Origin: Blastocladiella britannica | Lineage: Eukaryota > Blastocladiomycota > Blastocladiomycetes > Blastocladiales > Blastocladiaceae | Direction of reading: 5' to 3' | Assembly (NCBI GenBank): GCA_025349905.2 | Contig: MU624546.1 | Span: forward strand, 1 to 64,000 | DNA: 64,000 nt | Translations under genes and position numbers: made by a program | Shown: piece by piece, positions 1-10,119 of the stretch | Layout: every line of letters starts with the position of its first letter | Position numbering within the stretch: position 1 is the first letter of the stretch | The notes under the pieces: model-generated | Told to the model about the DNA's origin: nothing | Seen by the model: the letters and a program-made list of their open reading frames with translations, nothing else | The model's database searches: none

Positions 1-1
1 G

Positions 2-295
2 GAGTGCGCGGCGCGTGGTTCGTTCAACGGCCGGAAGGCGGCCACCGAGATCGCGTGCGCCTGGATGTCCTGCTATCAAGCTGTCGTCCTCGATCGGATG
101 GCTCGTGCGGCGCTGGCAGGCCAGCCGTGGTCGTGCAGTGACGTGGACAAGGCCAATGCCATCAAGGACCGGCTCGAGTTTACGCAGCTGGTGATCGGCG
201 GCTCGGTGGAGGCGATTGCGCAGGCCAAGGCGGACGCGGTCAAGGCCAAGGCCAAGGCGACGCTGCTCCGGAAGTGGCGCGAGTCGCGGAACAAG
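2..295 (+). CDS. 3' part of an unrecognised gene (partial at left edge)
   Basis: The frame beginning at base 2 is open and uses the GC-rich, GCC/AAG-heavy codons typical of real exons in this window up to about base 295. The encoded segment is Ala/Lys-rich, contains a few spaced cysteines (one shortly before a Trp-Met-Ser-Cys-Tyr stretch) and ends in a basic helix-like run (repeated KAKAK, then LLRKWRESRNK). I do not recognise the family. No stop codon follows in this frame before the uL30m start at 464, so either an intron near the 3' end shifts the frame, or the real end lies in another frame. The end given here is only where coding character fades; a TATA-like TATTTATA follows near 342. 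The protein starts outside the window. Confidence 0.35.
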
Positions 296-463
296 GTGAT
301 GGGACAGGACAGCCGTGGGACTGGTCGTCTCGTCCAGCGGTATTTATACCACCGGAACGGGCTAAAAAAACCCTCGGGCGGTCGGCGGTCACTCACATTT
401 TTCTTCTTCTCCGTGGGATTGAATGCTTGTCAACCAAGAAATACAACAAAAAAAAATACAAAA

Positions 464-775
464 ATGTCTGCACCATCCGCCGCCCGTCTCTGGTACAAGG
501 TGACGCTTCGCCGGTCCACCATTGGTCTTCCCGAGACCACCAAGGTCCAGGTTAAGCGCATGGGCCTGACGCGCATGCAAAAGTCGATGGTGATGCCCGC
601 AACCGCCACCAATGCCGCATCGCTGCTCAAAATCAAGGAGCTCATCGAGGTCGAGAACGTGACGCTGCCGACGGGCGTACGGCCCAAGGTCGCGCTCAAG
701 AACCTGCACGCGGCACGCAAGCCGTTTGCCGGGTTCGCCATTACGGGCAACGCGCTCCAAAAGTCGTGGCAATAA
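464..775 (+). CDS. Mitochondrial large-subunit ribosomal protein uL30m (bacterial L30 family)
   Basis: A 103-residue protein of the L30 family, a component of the mitochondrial large ribosomal subunit (MRPL33 in yeast nomenclature). The family core is visible: a first strand LWYKVTLRRSTIGLP (about residues 9-23), then the basic turn GLTRMQK, then a helix and the strand ending LIEVENV. Length fits fungal mitochondrial L30, which is longer than the bacterial 60-residue form. The ATG at 464 follows an A-rich leader (AAAATACAAAAATG) and gives a start just before the L30 fold. The same frame stays open upstream to the window edge, so a longer fusion product cannot be excluded, but the segment between (residues rich in Phe and Lys, encoded by AT-rich DNA) looks like promoter and leader. 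It ends 91 nt from the convergent MORN5 stop. Confidence 0.85.
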   Translation: MSAPSAARLWYKVTLRRSTIGLPETTKVQVKRMGLTRMQKSMVMPATATNAASLLKIKELIEVENVTLPTGVRPKVALKNLHAARKPFAGFAITGNALQKSWQ

Positions 776-866
776 TCAGTATTCCTTATTTTGTATTCTT
801 ATTTATTCATTCCCGTTGTGCCAGGAGCGCGTAGCAGTTCTTTTTTCGAAAAAGAAGAGGACGCGT

Positions 867-1590
867 TTAAACACTCTGCGTCCGCAGTTGCTGCTCGGAC
901 AAGTGCTTGCCTGTCTCGTAGTAGCACGTCTTGATGATCCACTCGCGCTCCTCGGGTTCGGGCGTCCGGAATACGTCGCCGTCGTACCGGTGCACCTTTT
1001 CTGTTGCTGGATCATAGTATCCATCGGCCACATCATAGGTGCCGGTGGGGATAGGTGTCTTGCCATCGTTTGGAGTGAGTTGTGTTCCCACTACAGCCAA
1101 CCATTCAAGGTCAGTCAGGATTCGGCAATGTGAAGTTTAAAAAAATACGAAAGTACCTGCAGCTTGGATGCCGTGAATGCGTTCTTGGTAGAACCGGCGG
1201 TCAGGTGGAACACAGTAGTCCCACTCGGCCAGTGTCGGTGCGAATTCGAGACCGTCGGTGAATTTCATGGTTCCCTATTTTTCGGAGTTGGATCAACAAA
1301 CAGGACCCACACAAATAAAAAAATGAAAGTACCTTTGCTGCCTGCCCCTTTTCCCAGATACCCTCGTACCGGACACCATTGGAAAAGAGCATGGTTCCAG
1401 GTCCATGGAACTGGCCGTCCTTGGCCTCTCCAATGTAGATTGTGCCGTCGGGAAATGCATATTTCACCGTTCCTTCGATCCTGGAAATGCGATTTGTTTT
1501 CAGGTCTGTGCGCCATTCAAATATATTCAAAGATCCGAACCTGCCATGGACCAGTTTCTTGTCGAGGAATGCGGATCCGGCGAATGCCAT
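867..1590 (-). CDS. MORN5: MORN repeat-containing protein 5 (flagellum-associated)
   Basis: Three exons join in frame: 1590-1333, 1274-1157 and 1090-867, giving 199 residues. MORN motifs are seen in exon 1 (YAFPDGTIYIGEAKDGQFHG, then GTMLFSNGVRYEGIW) and continue across the first splice into exon 2 (GTMKFTDGLEF). The following D-Y-C..PDRRFY segment and the C-terminal part (PTGTYDVADGYYDP ... EREWIIKTC) align by eye with vertebrate MORN5, including the position of every conserved aromatic. MORN5 is a small protein of motile cilia and sperm flagella in animals; its exact biochemical role is not established. Its presence supports a zoospore-forming organism. Both introns begin GTACTTTC and end TAG. 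The gene is head to head with MRI1, with only 47 nt between the two start codons. Confidence 0.88.
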
Positions 1591-1637
1591 TTTGATTTTT
1601 TTTAATAATTTTGAAAATATTTGATAAAAAATTCAAA
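1591..1637. promoter_or_regulatory. 47-bp shared divergent promoter of MORN5 and MRI1
   Basis: The start codons of MORN5 (minus, 1590) and MRI1 (plus, 1638) are 47 bp apart. The interval is almost pure A/T with T-runs on one side and a GATAAAAAATTC stretch on the other. Both 5' leaders and the promoter must fit here or reach into the neighbouring coding sequence, unless one start codon is misplaced. No separate TATA plus leader can be accommodated for both genes. Confidence 0.55.
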
Positions 1638-2873
1638 ATGGAGGCAATTCGGTACTCGCGCGGAAGTCTCCAACTTCTCAACCAGCTCCTGCTCCCACAC
1701 GAGTCGGTGTGGGAGGACGTGCCCACCGTCGAGGAAGCGCATACGCAAATCAAGCAAATGAAGGTACCGCTCAAACTAAATCCACAATTCCATCGTATTC
1801 AGCAAATTATACAACAGGTCCGCGGCGCCCCAGCCATTGGCGTGACAGCCGCGCTAGTTCTCGCGTCAGTCCTGCACCGCACTGATGTCTCCGCACAGTC
1901 CGCCGACGACCTGCGCACGTGGCTGCGCACGCAGCTCGACTACTTGGCAACGTCGCGGCCGACCGCCGTCAACTTGTTTGATGCCATTGATGCCATGTGG
2001 ACCGCCGCAAGTGCACCTACCGTGTCCTCGTCGGATGCGGTCAAGCGCGCAGTGATTGAGCGGGCCGAGGCGTACTTTGCCGCCGACCTCAAAGATAACC
2101 ATACCATGGGCGAGCACGGGCGCAAGTGGTTGGTGGACCGGGTCGGTCAGACCGGGGTGCGCGTGCTGACGCACTGTAACACGGGGTATGACTATTTTTT
2201 CTCTATAGCAGGAACCGAGCGGAGCTAACTGATAATGAATAGATCGCTGGCCACTGCGGGTCACGGGACAGCTCTGGGCATCATCCGGTCTCTGCACGCC
2301 GGCTTGCACTTGGGCCACGTGTACTGCACCGAGACGCGCCCCTACAACCAAGGGTCGCGTCTGACCGCTTACGAGCTCATGGCCGAGCGGATGCCCGCAA
2401 CGCTGATCACCGACTCAATGGCGTCGTTCCTGATGCGCAAGCACCCGATCCACGCGGTGATCATTGGCGCCGACCGGATTGCCCGGAATGGCGACACCGC
2501 CAACAAGATTGGCAGTTACCAGCTGGCGCTGGCCGCCCGCGCGCACAACGTGCTGTTCATTGTTGCGGCTCCGCTGACCACGTTTGACTTGGGAATCGCG
2601 GACGGAGACGCGATTCCGATCGAGGAGCGGCCCGCACACGAACTCACGCGCGTCACGGGGAAAGTCGTGTCGAATTCGGGCGATATCACCACGGCAACCG
2701 TGCTTCAAACTGTCCAGGTCGCTCCCACGGGCATGGCGGTGTGGAACCCGGGATTTGATGTGGTGCCCGCAGAACTGATCTCGGCTATTGTCACCGAGAA
2801 GGGCGTTCTCGAAAAGGTTGCTGGATCGCAAGTCTTTGACATTGCCACCTTTGCTGCGACCCACCGCCAGTAA
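1638..2873 (+). CDS. MRI1: Methylthioribose-1-phosphate isomerase (methionine salvage)
   Basis: Converts 5-methylthioribose-1-phosphate to 5-methylthioribulose-1-phosphate in the methionine salvage pathway; belongs to the aIF2B/eIF2B-related isomerase family. Exons 1638-1763, 1818-2185 and 2243-2873 give 374 residues, a normal length. Family signatures: [16 protein letters not shown] at the N terminus, VRGAPAIG (residues 43-50, created by the first splice), the catalytic Cys in HCNTG (Cys162), [10 protein letters not shown] (193-202), ITDSM (220-224) and the catalytic Asp in GADR (Asp242), then NGDTANKIG. The first intron is 54 nt and in frame, so unspliced reading would insert 18 residues inside the conserved motif; the splice is therefore well supported. 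An AATAAA-like signal (GATAAATAAAAAG) lies just after the stop. Cytosolic and nuclear in yeast. Confidence 0.95.
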
Positions 2874-3035
2874 ATGTTTGATAAATAAAAAGTATATTTC
2901 TTTGTATTTGACTTTGCACAACCAGCCGTGTGTAGGTAGGAAGAAGGGAAGAAGAAAAAAAAACAGCTCGTCCGGTAGCAAAAAAAAGGGGACTCACGTC
3001 TCTACACACACGAGAAAAAAAAAAACAAGGTCTCT

Positions 3036-4776
3036 CTAGTGCTGCTGGTGTGAGTGCTGGTCCGGGTACCCGCCACCGTACTGCACAAAGCCGAGCGAGG
3101 TCGCGCCTGTTGGCGACGGCAGCGGCGAAGTCCCGTACGCACGAGGAGGACCGCCAGCAGCGGCGCGTTGCTGTTGCTGTTGCTGCTGCTGGGGGTGGTG
3201 CGGCGGCGGCGACATGCCGTACGCCAGGCCGGGCGGCGCCTGCATGTACATGGTCGGCGGGGTCATGGGTCCGCCAGCGACAGGCGAGCCCGCAGCGCCG
3301 GTACCAGTCGGCGACGACGACGACGAGCTGTGGCCGGCGGCGGCAGCAGCAGCGGCCGCGGCCGCCTGCGCCGACAGGTGCTGCGTGACCATCGCCGGGG
3401 CCTTCTGGATCGCCGACACCGCGCACATCCAAATGCGGGTCTTGTAAATCTTGAACAGGTCGCGCACCAGCTCGCGGAAATCAATGCGGCGGTCGGCAAT
3501 AAAGTAGAACGTCAGCTTGCGGCGGTCCCACTGGTACTCGGCATCCACCACGTCCATGGGCAGCTTCTTTTGCCGGACCTTGGTCTGGCACACCGCCAGC
3601 GACTTGGCCTCGTCCTGCATCTTGGTCATGAGCATCTGCACCTCCTGCCCCTGCGCCAGGCGGTAGATGCGCTTGGGGTGGATCTCGCGGTTGACGCGGT
3701 GCACATCCATCAGCGCCTCCGACTGCTGCGCCTGCAGCATGTGGATCTGGTGCGGCGTGATCGAGTTGTTGATCACTTTCCCGAGATCCTTGCCGCGGTC
3801 CGCCTCCACAATCACCAAGTCGCCCTTGTTGATGATGGTACTGCCGCCCGACTCGTCCGCAAAGTAGTAAATGTCGGACCGGCCCGCCTTGAACTCGACA
3901 ATGTACAGAATCGTGTTGGACGGGAGCACGTGCAGCGGGATGCCACGGCCAACGTCCGAGTAGCTGCCGGACGGGCGTCCATCGCCGCCAGAGCCCATCG
4001 AGCCCTGCGCGTGCGACGTGCTGGCACGACGGCCGCCGTGCGGGGGCATGCTGTGGTGGGGGTCGTGGTGATCGTCCTCATCCTGGTCGTAGTAGTCGTC
4101 CTCCTCGTGGTGCATGTGGTGCGAGCCGGGAACACCGCCGCCGCCGCCGCCGTCCATGTGCTCGAGCTGGTCCTGCTCCTCGATCGACAGGGTGGCGAGG
4201 GCGTCCGACAGGCGGCGGCCAGGTGGCTGGTACGCGCCGGCGACCGAGTGGCGACGGGGGCTCATGTGGTCGAGCTGAAGCGGGCGACTATACATATACA
4301 TCTTATCAGTTTGCTGTTTTGATAATTTGGAAGAAAAAGGTTAAAGAGGACGAACCGAGTCACCTGCGTAACAACCTGATCGTACTCGCCAGACGACAGC
4401 GTGGGCGAGACCGAGAAGCGGCGCTGAGTGGCGCGCAGACGCTCGACGCGGTCGGGCGAGCTCGGGAGCGACGTGTACGGCATGTGGCCGTGCAAGTGTC
4501 CAGCGTGGTGCAGGTGCGCGGGCAGGCCCGGCGACACATCACCATACGCGCCGCCCGAGGGACTAGGCTCACTGGGACCGCCATGACCCATCGGGTACCC
4601 GAACGTGGACGAGCGGCGGTGCGGCTGCACAAATCCAGACGCCGGCGAACCCGGGCCGGATGGGCCAGCCGAGTACCCGCCGTGGTCCGACGTCGGGCCC
4701 GAGAAGCTGCCGCGCTGCATGTGCGACGCCTGGACGCGGCCCCAGATGGCGGCCAGGTCGGACGGGTCGGCGTCGG

Positions 4777-4809
<33 letters not shown>

Positions 4810-5926
4810 ACGCCAGCATGCGGCCGGCCTGCGTCGGGTCGTATGGAATCGACCGGGAGCGCGTGCGGTCCGACCCGGGCGCCTGCAGCACGCCAAACTG
4901 GTCGTACTCTTCGGTGGCCTCCTCGTCCACCACCTCGCCCGGCTCGCCATGTTGCTGCTGCTGCTGGAAGCGGTGGGACGCAGCGGCGGCGGCAGCGGCT
5001 TGCTGGTGCATGAGCACCGCGCGCTCTTCTTCCTTTTGCGCCATCTTGCGGGCGGCAATGTGCATGAGCTCGGCCGCGTGCGTCGTCGACATGAAGCTTG
5101 GGCGGCGCGCGCCGGCCCCCAGATTGTCGGGCGAGTGCGTGCCGGTGGTGCGATCGACAAAGCCCGGAGGCTCGCCGGGACCCCACGCGGGCGACCCACC
5201 GAGACTGGCGGCCGATCCGCGACGCCCATTGCGCCCGCCGGCAGCCGACTGCGGGTGCCAGGCACCGGCGGCACCAGCCTGCTGCTGCTGGTGATGGTAC
5301 TGCTGCTGCTGCTGCTGGTGGTGGTGGTGCGCCATCGACGTGGGCGACGGGGGCTGCGGCGCAGAGTAGCCGGACGCCGTGGGCGGCAGGGCGCCACCCA
5401 CGACCGGCGGGGACGCGGCACGACCACCGACCGAGACCACCTCGTCATTGACGTTGGAGAAGGACGCGCGCGGCTGCGCATGGACGGCGGCGGCGCGGCG
5501 GCTCGGGGAGCGCGACCGCGACCGCGAGCGCGACTTGGAGCGGGTGCGGCCGCCAGAGGGGCCAGACGCGCTGGTGCGGCCGCCAGAGGGGCCAGACGCG
5601 CTGGCGCGGCGGGCCCGATCGGCCTCGTGCGACGCAGCCCAGCGCGCCTGGCGCGAGTTGGGATCCACCAGCGCCGTGGGCACCAGGGCGGGCTTGGGGC
5701 TCTCGATCGGAGCAGCAGCAGCGGCGGCAACCGGGGTGGAAGTCACGGCCGTGGTCACGTTCGTGGGGGCGGTAGGAGCGGAAGCGGAAACGGAAGCGGA
5801 AGCAGGCTTGGCGGGCTTGCTGGCGGTTCCGGACTTGGAAGGCTGGCCGTTGGCAGCGGCAACAGCGGCGGCAGCCACTGCGGCATAGCTGCCGCGCCGA
5901 CCATGGTTCTTGGACGGCGACGACAT
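3036..5926 (-). CDS. Large low-complexity protein with C-terminal PSP1 domain
   Basis: Two exons (5926-4364 and 4313-3036) joined over a 50-nt intron that begins GTGACT and ends AACAG give about 946 residues. The N-terminal two thirds is low complexity: Ala/Ser-rich, an SR-like basic stretch (RSKSRSRSRSRSPSRR), several polyGln and His/Gln tracts. The C-terminal region (about residues 645-820) is the PSP1 C-terminal domain: an N-terminal strand LYIVEFKAGRSDIYYF, GDLVIVEADRGKDLGKV, a helix with RIYRLAQ, then EYQWDRRKLTFYFIADRRIDFRELVRDLFK and a basic KTRIWM end. Yeast PSP1 was found as a suppressor of DNA polymerase alpha defects and related proteins associate with RNA granules; bacterial relatives (YaaT/RicT) act in RNA decay regulation. 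Function here is inferred from the domain only. The tail is again Ala/Gln/Pro-rich. Confidence 0.85.
4778..4807. repeat. (CTG)10 trinucleotide tract, polyGln in the PSP1-domain gene
   Basis: Ten uninterrupted CTG units on the plus strand, read as ten CAG (Gln) codons in the minus-strand gene. Shorter CTG/TGC tracts occur nearby (around 3172-3192, 4953-4971, 5281-5313). Such tracts are length-variable by replication slippage in other genomes. Confidence 0.9.
5544..5603. repeat. Two tandem 30-bp units inside the PSP1-domain gene
   Basis: A 30-bp unit (starting GTGCGGCCGCCAGAGG) is present twice in perfect succession at 5544-5573 and 5574-5603. In the minus-strand gene each unit encodes the ten-residue block SASGPSGGRT, directly before the SR-like basic stretch. 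Perfect identity at the DNA level suggests a recent duplication. Confidence 0.85.
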
Positions 5927-6914
5927 GTTTAGTTGTATGGGATCTTGGGTGTTCTCTTTTTGGTTGGTTTAAGCTGTGGGGTTTTTTGATCTCCGGCTTG
6001 GTTGGTCGGTTGGGTCTGTAAGGCGTACCTGTTGATATGTATTTCTCTCCACGGCGGTTGGGTGGCTATAATTATGTATAAATGCGGCCGTGGTGAATAA
6101 TCGAGAGAGAGCGTAACGGAAAAGGGCGTGTATAAAAGTGGCAAAAATGAATAGAAAAAAAGCGAAACGGCCACGTACGGTAATAACGAGTCGATTTGTA
6201 CTTCGGGCCGAAAGGGACGTGTTGGTTGGGGTGTGTGTATCTGTCCGATCGCACGCGCACTTCTCTTTAACGGTCGCTGGTGGGGGTGTAAATGTGTGTG
6301 CCGGCGGTTGTATTCTTTATAATTCGGCGTCGGCGGTGTTGACAAAGAGAAATGAACGAAACTCTGTCCTGAAAAATGAGCGATCAATCACGGGAAATGC
6401 ATGGTCATTGGTATACACGACGAAAAGTCCCGCCTCGGCTCGGGGGATGGCGGGCAATCATGCGAATGTCAACCATTCCCGACCGACTAACAAATTCATA
6501 TCCATGGACGGAGCTTGGGGAACTTAACACCAATACGAAAAAAAATGAAAAAAAAAAATTGGAACAGTAACGCGTACAAGGTATTTGCACAGCCTGATCC
6601 AGTCAAGAAGGGAAAGTTTGTAACGAAAAAGAATACAACTGGAGCCTCAGTCCGACCATGCAAAGGAGTTCGAAGTTTCCCGTTTACTACTGGATTACAA
6701 GTACTAGCGAGAGGGTCGCGTCCGGTATATATGTACTGTCAGCAAGTGCGGAAGTAGCACAATACAACGCCTAAAATTAGACAATGGAAAATTTGCCACC
6801 AGCCAAATTCACGGACAACAAGTGGTGTCGCCACATCTCATTTGAAGCAACTCCCTGCACACAGCGTAGGCTCTCGAAAGGTCTCAGGCAGCGATGTTCA
6901 AATAAAACCCACAA
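5927..6914. other. 988-bp intergenic region (PSP1-domain gene / RNF212-like gene)
   Basis: A divergent intergenic region, the longest gene-free interval of the window. It is more AT-rich than the genes. A canonical TATAAAAG lies at 6131-6138 on the plus strand and a TATAATTATGTATAAA stretch at about 6067-6082. An open frame from 6138 (129 codons) has no coding character or recognisable motif. I see no tRNA or other structured RNA, and no mobile element. It probably holds the promoters and 5' leaders of the two flanking genes. Confidence 0.5.
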
Positions 6915-8056
6915 ATGACCACCGATCCCCACTCGGCATCCGCCACCAACGCCAGCAGTGCCACGGCCGCACCCGAGAGCCCCGACTACGAGTGGCTCCA
7001 CTGCAACCGCTGCTTCTGCGATCTATGGTCCGCCCACCGCAGCAGCACCGGCGTGGTTGGGGCTGGCCACGGCCACATGCACCCGCTTGCCGCATTCCAC
7101 GTCACCCAGTGCGGCCACGTGCTGTGCTCTCCATGCTATGGCCAAACGACGACCAGCCATCATCCAACAACCGCTATGCGCCTGGCAGACCCTGCGCCCA
7201 TCATCACCTGCCCTGTCTGCGGCACCCCCAACGTCGGATCCATGCAGCTGTGTACGCCCGACGGCGTTGTACGTATCATCGATTGCTCATATTTGTGGTT
7301 TGAGACCAACCAAACAAACAAAATTGCAGCTACACAGATCTCGGCCGACCTCGCCCCGTATTTTTCGCCGCTGGTACCCCAATTCGAGCACCTCAAATCG
7401 GCAGTCGAGTTTCGCCAGACCAACGTCAATGCCTTTATCCGCTTTCTCAAAGGTTCATTTATCATTTTCAACCTTGCTTCATACCTCATAAATGGAAAAA
7501 TCATAGGTCGCCTTGAGCAGCAACGCACTGCGATTGAACGAGCGACCCGAGAATTGCAAGACTACAGGGACCTCAAGACGTACGCTCCTTTTTTCCAAAC
7601 TGGAGTGATCGAAAACTAATGCCAGACATTGGATGCAGAGAGCATGCAGTGCTCCAGGAAAAGTTTCGAGCGCTCCAAACCCAGCACGAAAGTCTCGTGT
7701 CGCAACATCACCAGCATGGGATGATCAACAACTCCCACCCTTCGCGTCAATCATCGTCCCACCCTTTTCTGTCGACTGCAGGAGGAGTTGCAGGGAGCGG
7801 ATTCCAGTCGGATTACCGCGCTGCCTCCATGTCCATGTCCATGTCGTCCTCAGCGACCACTGCGGCACCATCCCTTCCACCGCCCAGCAGGAGATTTCAA
7901 TTCAATCCCCGAGGTGCTGCCACAGGAGAAGGTACAACAGCAACGGCCCCTCTTGGCAGTGGGATCAGTAGCAACACTAGCAACGGCCACCTCTTTCCCC
8001 CACAATCCCGGTCTCATCGCCAGTACTCGTTTCGCCCACCGTTCCGACACCCATAG
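6915..8056 (+). CDS. RNF212/ZIP3-like RING protein (meiotic crossover SUMO/ubiquitin ligase family)
   Basis: Four exons (6915-7268, 7338-7452, 7507-7579, 7639-8056) give 319 residues. The N-terminal RING-like domain shows HCNRCF (Cys30, Cys33), then TQCGHVLCSPCYG and CPVCGTPN, the arrangement seen in the RNF212/HEI10/ZIP3 family. It is followed by the family-typical ADLAPYFSP segment and a coiled coil carrying FRQTNVNAFIRFLKGRLEQQRTAIERATRE (split over two exons). The C terminus is Ser/Pro/Arg-rich, as in SUMO-ligase type crossover factors. RNF212 and ZIP3 mark future crossover sites on the synaptonemal complex; this would be the homologue in a sexually reproducing fungus. All splice sites have GT-AG; exon 3/4 uses GTACGC and an ACTAAT branch-like sequence. 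Family call is by motif; orthology among RNF212, HEI10 and ZIP3 is not resolved. Confidence 0.72.
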
Positions 8057-8118
8057 GATCTGCAATATAAATAAAAGAAATGAATTAAATTAGAGGGGAA
8101 AGGAATGGATTGCCGTCG

Positions 8119-9787
8119 TCAAGTGCCGCGGTAGTTTCCAGAATCGTGGCCGGGAGCGTCCCGAATGACTGCGTCCCGGTAATTTGCGATATCGGTCGTC
8201 CCATGCGCATGGTGGACTGGATTGCTCGCTGGTGCTGGCTCTGAATCTCCCAATAAAAAAGGTGAGTAGATGGACCTGGTCAAAAAAAAAAAGGCAGGCA
8301 CCGAACCGAAATCCGCGTTTTTTCGCCGCCCATGCGCCGGTCGGCTACTGGCACGCTCGCCGTTAAAGAAACATTCTTGGCCTGGCTCGGGCAGTGTTTG
8401 CGGAAGACTGCGCGTCGCAGTGGGCAAGTCGAATCCATGTGGCCGGCCATCGCCGCGCCGGTCCAGGTCGACAATGGCCCGATGTCCCCTTCCTTTCGGT
8501 TTGCTGGCACCATCGTCTTCGGTACTCCACGGTGCCCGCTGCTCGTCACGCGCGCCGCCAGTAAGCGGGTACCGCTTGTCGGGGTCGACCGATTCGGCCG
8601 CTCCGTGATGGAGCGGGAACACGCCATGGATTGTTTCGGGAAGCTGGGGCTCGTAGACCCGTTGCGAGTCCAAGGCAGCTGCGTATCGGGCCTGCTGGGC
8701 GGCACGGCCCGGGTTGTGCATCGCCAGCGCATTGCGCACGCTGTCGTCGGGTGGGAGCGGGAGGCTGGTCCTGACTGCGCCCGTGGACACGTCGTATACT
8801 GGCGCTCCACCGCCTCCAGTGCCCATATGCTATTTTATGGCATTGTGTCAGTATGAGTACGTTTTGTTTGTCCATCCAGCAAAGGATCGTACCAGCTCAG
8901 AGGACGGCCCCTGCCACGACCGGGGGTCACTGATACCGCACGCGATTCGCGCGTTGGGAACGCTGCTTCGTGGAAAGAACCCGACGTCGGGCCGCCCATC
9001 CAACTCGCGATCAACCATGGCGCGCTCGCCTCGCTCACGTATCTGGCGATTAAACCCACTCGCAATCGCCGCCTGCTCTTCGGGCGGAGGCATGGGCCGG
9101 CGATCGTCGGTCGAGTGCCGGATCCGACCGGTTGGGCGGTCGCGTCCAAATGGAAAGTAGCCCTGGGGCGACCCAGCGTTGGACCGCTCGCTGCGGCGGC
9201 GTTCCGCGAGCTCTTGCAACTGAATTTTTTCATACTGCGCTGTGCGAGAGCAGGGGGGTTAACAATCACGGTATGCGTGAAACAGAGGAATGTATAGAAT
9301 GTATAAAATGCGACGAACCAAGTTCCTGCCGGGCCTGCACTTTTTCGTCGGCGCGCATGTCAGGTAGATCCATCGACTGCCGCGGCCGAGGCTTGGCAGC
9401 CGACCGCGATTGGCCAAAGAAAAACACATTGTCCTCCTCCTGCGGACGTGTCGATCGCCCCGTTGGTTGCCGCACTGGTGCAGGTGCTGGATCCCGAGAA
9501 GTTCCATCAAAATTGTAGGCATGCATTTGACCCTCGCGATCCACGCGGCGCTGTGCAGACATTTCCACCGCATGTGAGGGGAGCAACGGTGTCGGCCGCC
9601 CCGCGGGTGTTGTCATCATGGTCTTTGTGAGCGCCGGCTTGTAATGGTGTTTGAACGGATCATTGTCGAGCGCAGGGTTTGCCCGGCGAGCAGCGGTCCG
9701 CGTGCGCACGGACGGATTCGGCGATGTGTTGTCGGTCTCGTAGGGATCGCATGCGTGCATATCATGCGAGAGGAGCGACATTATCAT
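8119..9787 (-). CDS. Unrecognised protein, possibly ciliary/centrosomal
   Basis: Exons 9787-9319, 9239-8893, 8829-8307 and 8246-8119 join in frame to about 488 residues. The last intron (8306-8247) is in frame and less certain; without it the protein gains 20 residues. The first junction restores a charged helix (RADEKVQARQELAQYEKIQLQELAERRRSER, split by the splice). Further on are an isolated GTGGGGAPVYD motif beginning exon 3 and short basic helices of the type RQIRERGERAMVDRELDGR. The combination of repeated short R/E-rich helices with a Gly-Gly-Ala-Pro turn followed by D..G.V.T resembles CSPP1-type basal-body proteins, but that is a weak resemblance from memory. Otherwise the sequence is Pro/Arg-rich and probably disordered. 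The start could be 9787 or 9781. Confidence 0.6.
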
Positions 9788-10119
9788 TGATTTTTTTTCT
9801 TCTGGATCAGTCCTTTGATATCGTCGTTCAAAAAGGAATATGCAAAGTATTACTTCCCACGTGAGAGCATTCCCATACATATATGACGCAAAATGAGGTC
9901 AATACAACCACCGTTGTCCGCCGCCCGGGATCATAAAGGTTTCCTGCCGGGCAGTTTTCCCAAACTCTATTTTCTCTTTCCACTGTCAAAAACAACCCGC
10001 CCCTCTTCCCTTTTTCCAACAACTCGACTGGAAAATTGTGGTTACATACACTCTTCATACCATATCATCGACTTTTATTGTTTTTTCGCCGACCCAAACA
10101 ACTCTGATCATACACACTC
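9788..10119. other. Divergent intergenic region before tyrosinase 1
   Basis: A 332-bp region between the start of the possible ciliary gene (minus) and tyrosinase 1 (plus). It contains a purine-poor, CT-rich stretch (about 9960-10020) and an ATAAAGG near 9934, but no convincing TATA box. I see no RNA gene or repeat. Confidence 0.4.

Noticed and set aside
3054..4322. 422-codon plus-strand open frame opposite the PSP1 domain
   Set aside because: Same reason: the conserved domain is on the minus strand.
4778..4807. CTG tract as a possible disease-type expanded repeat
   Set aside because: Ten units is an ordinary polyGln length for fungal regulators, with no sign of expansion.
4223..5932. 569-codon plus-strand open frame opposite the PSP1-domain gene
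   Set aside because: The minus strand encodes the recognisable PSP1 domain and uses normal codons. The plus translation is an Arg/Gly/Leu-rich artefact.
6138..6527. 129-codon open frame after a TATAAAAG in the large intergenic region
   Set aside because: Codon use and composition are not like genes here, and no motif or splice partner was seen. Kept only as a note in the intergenic entry.
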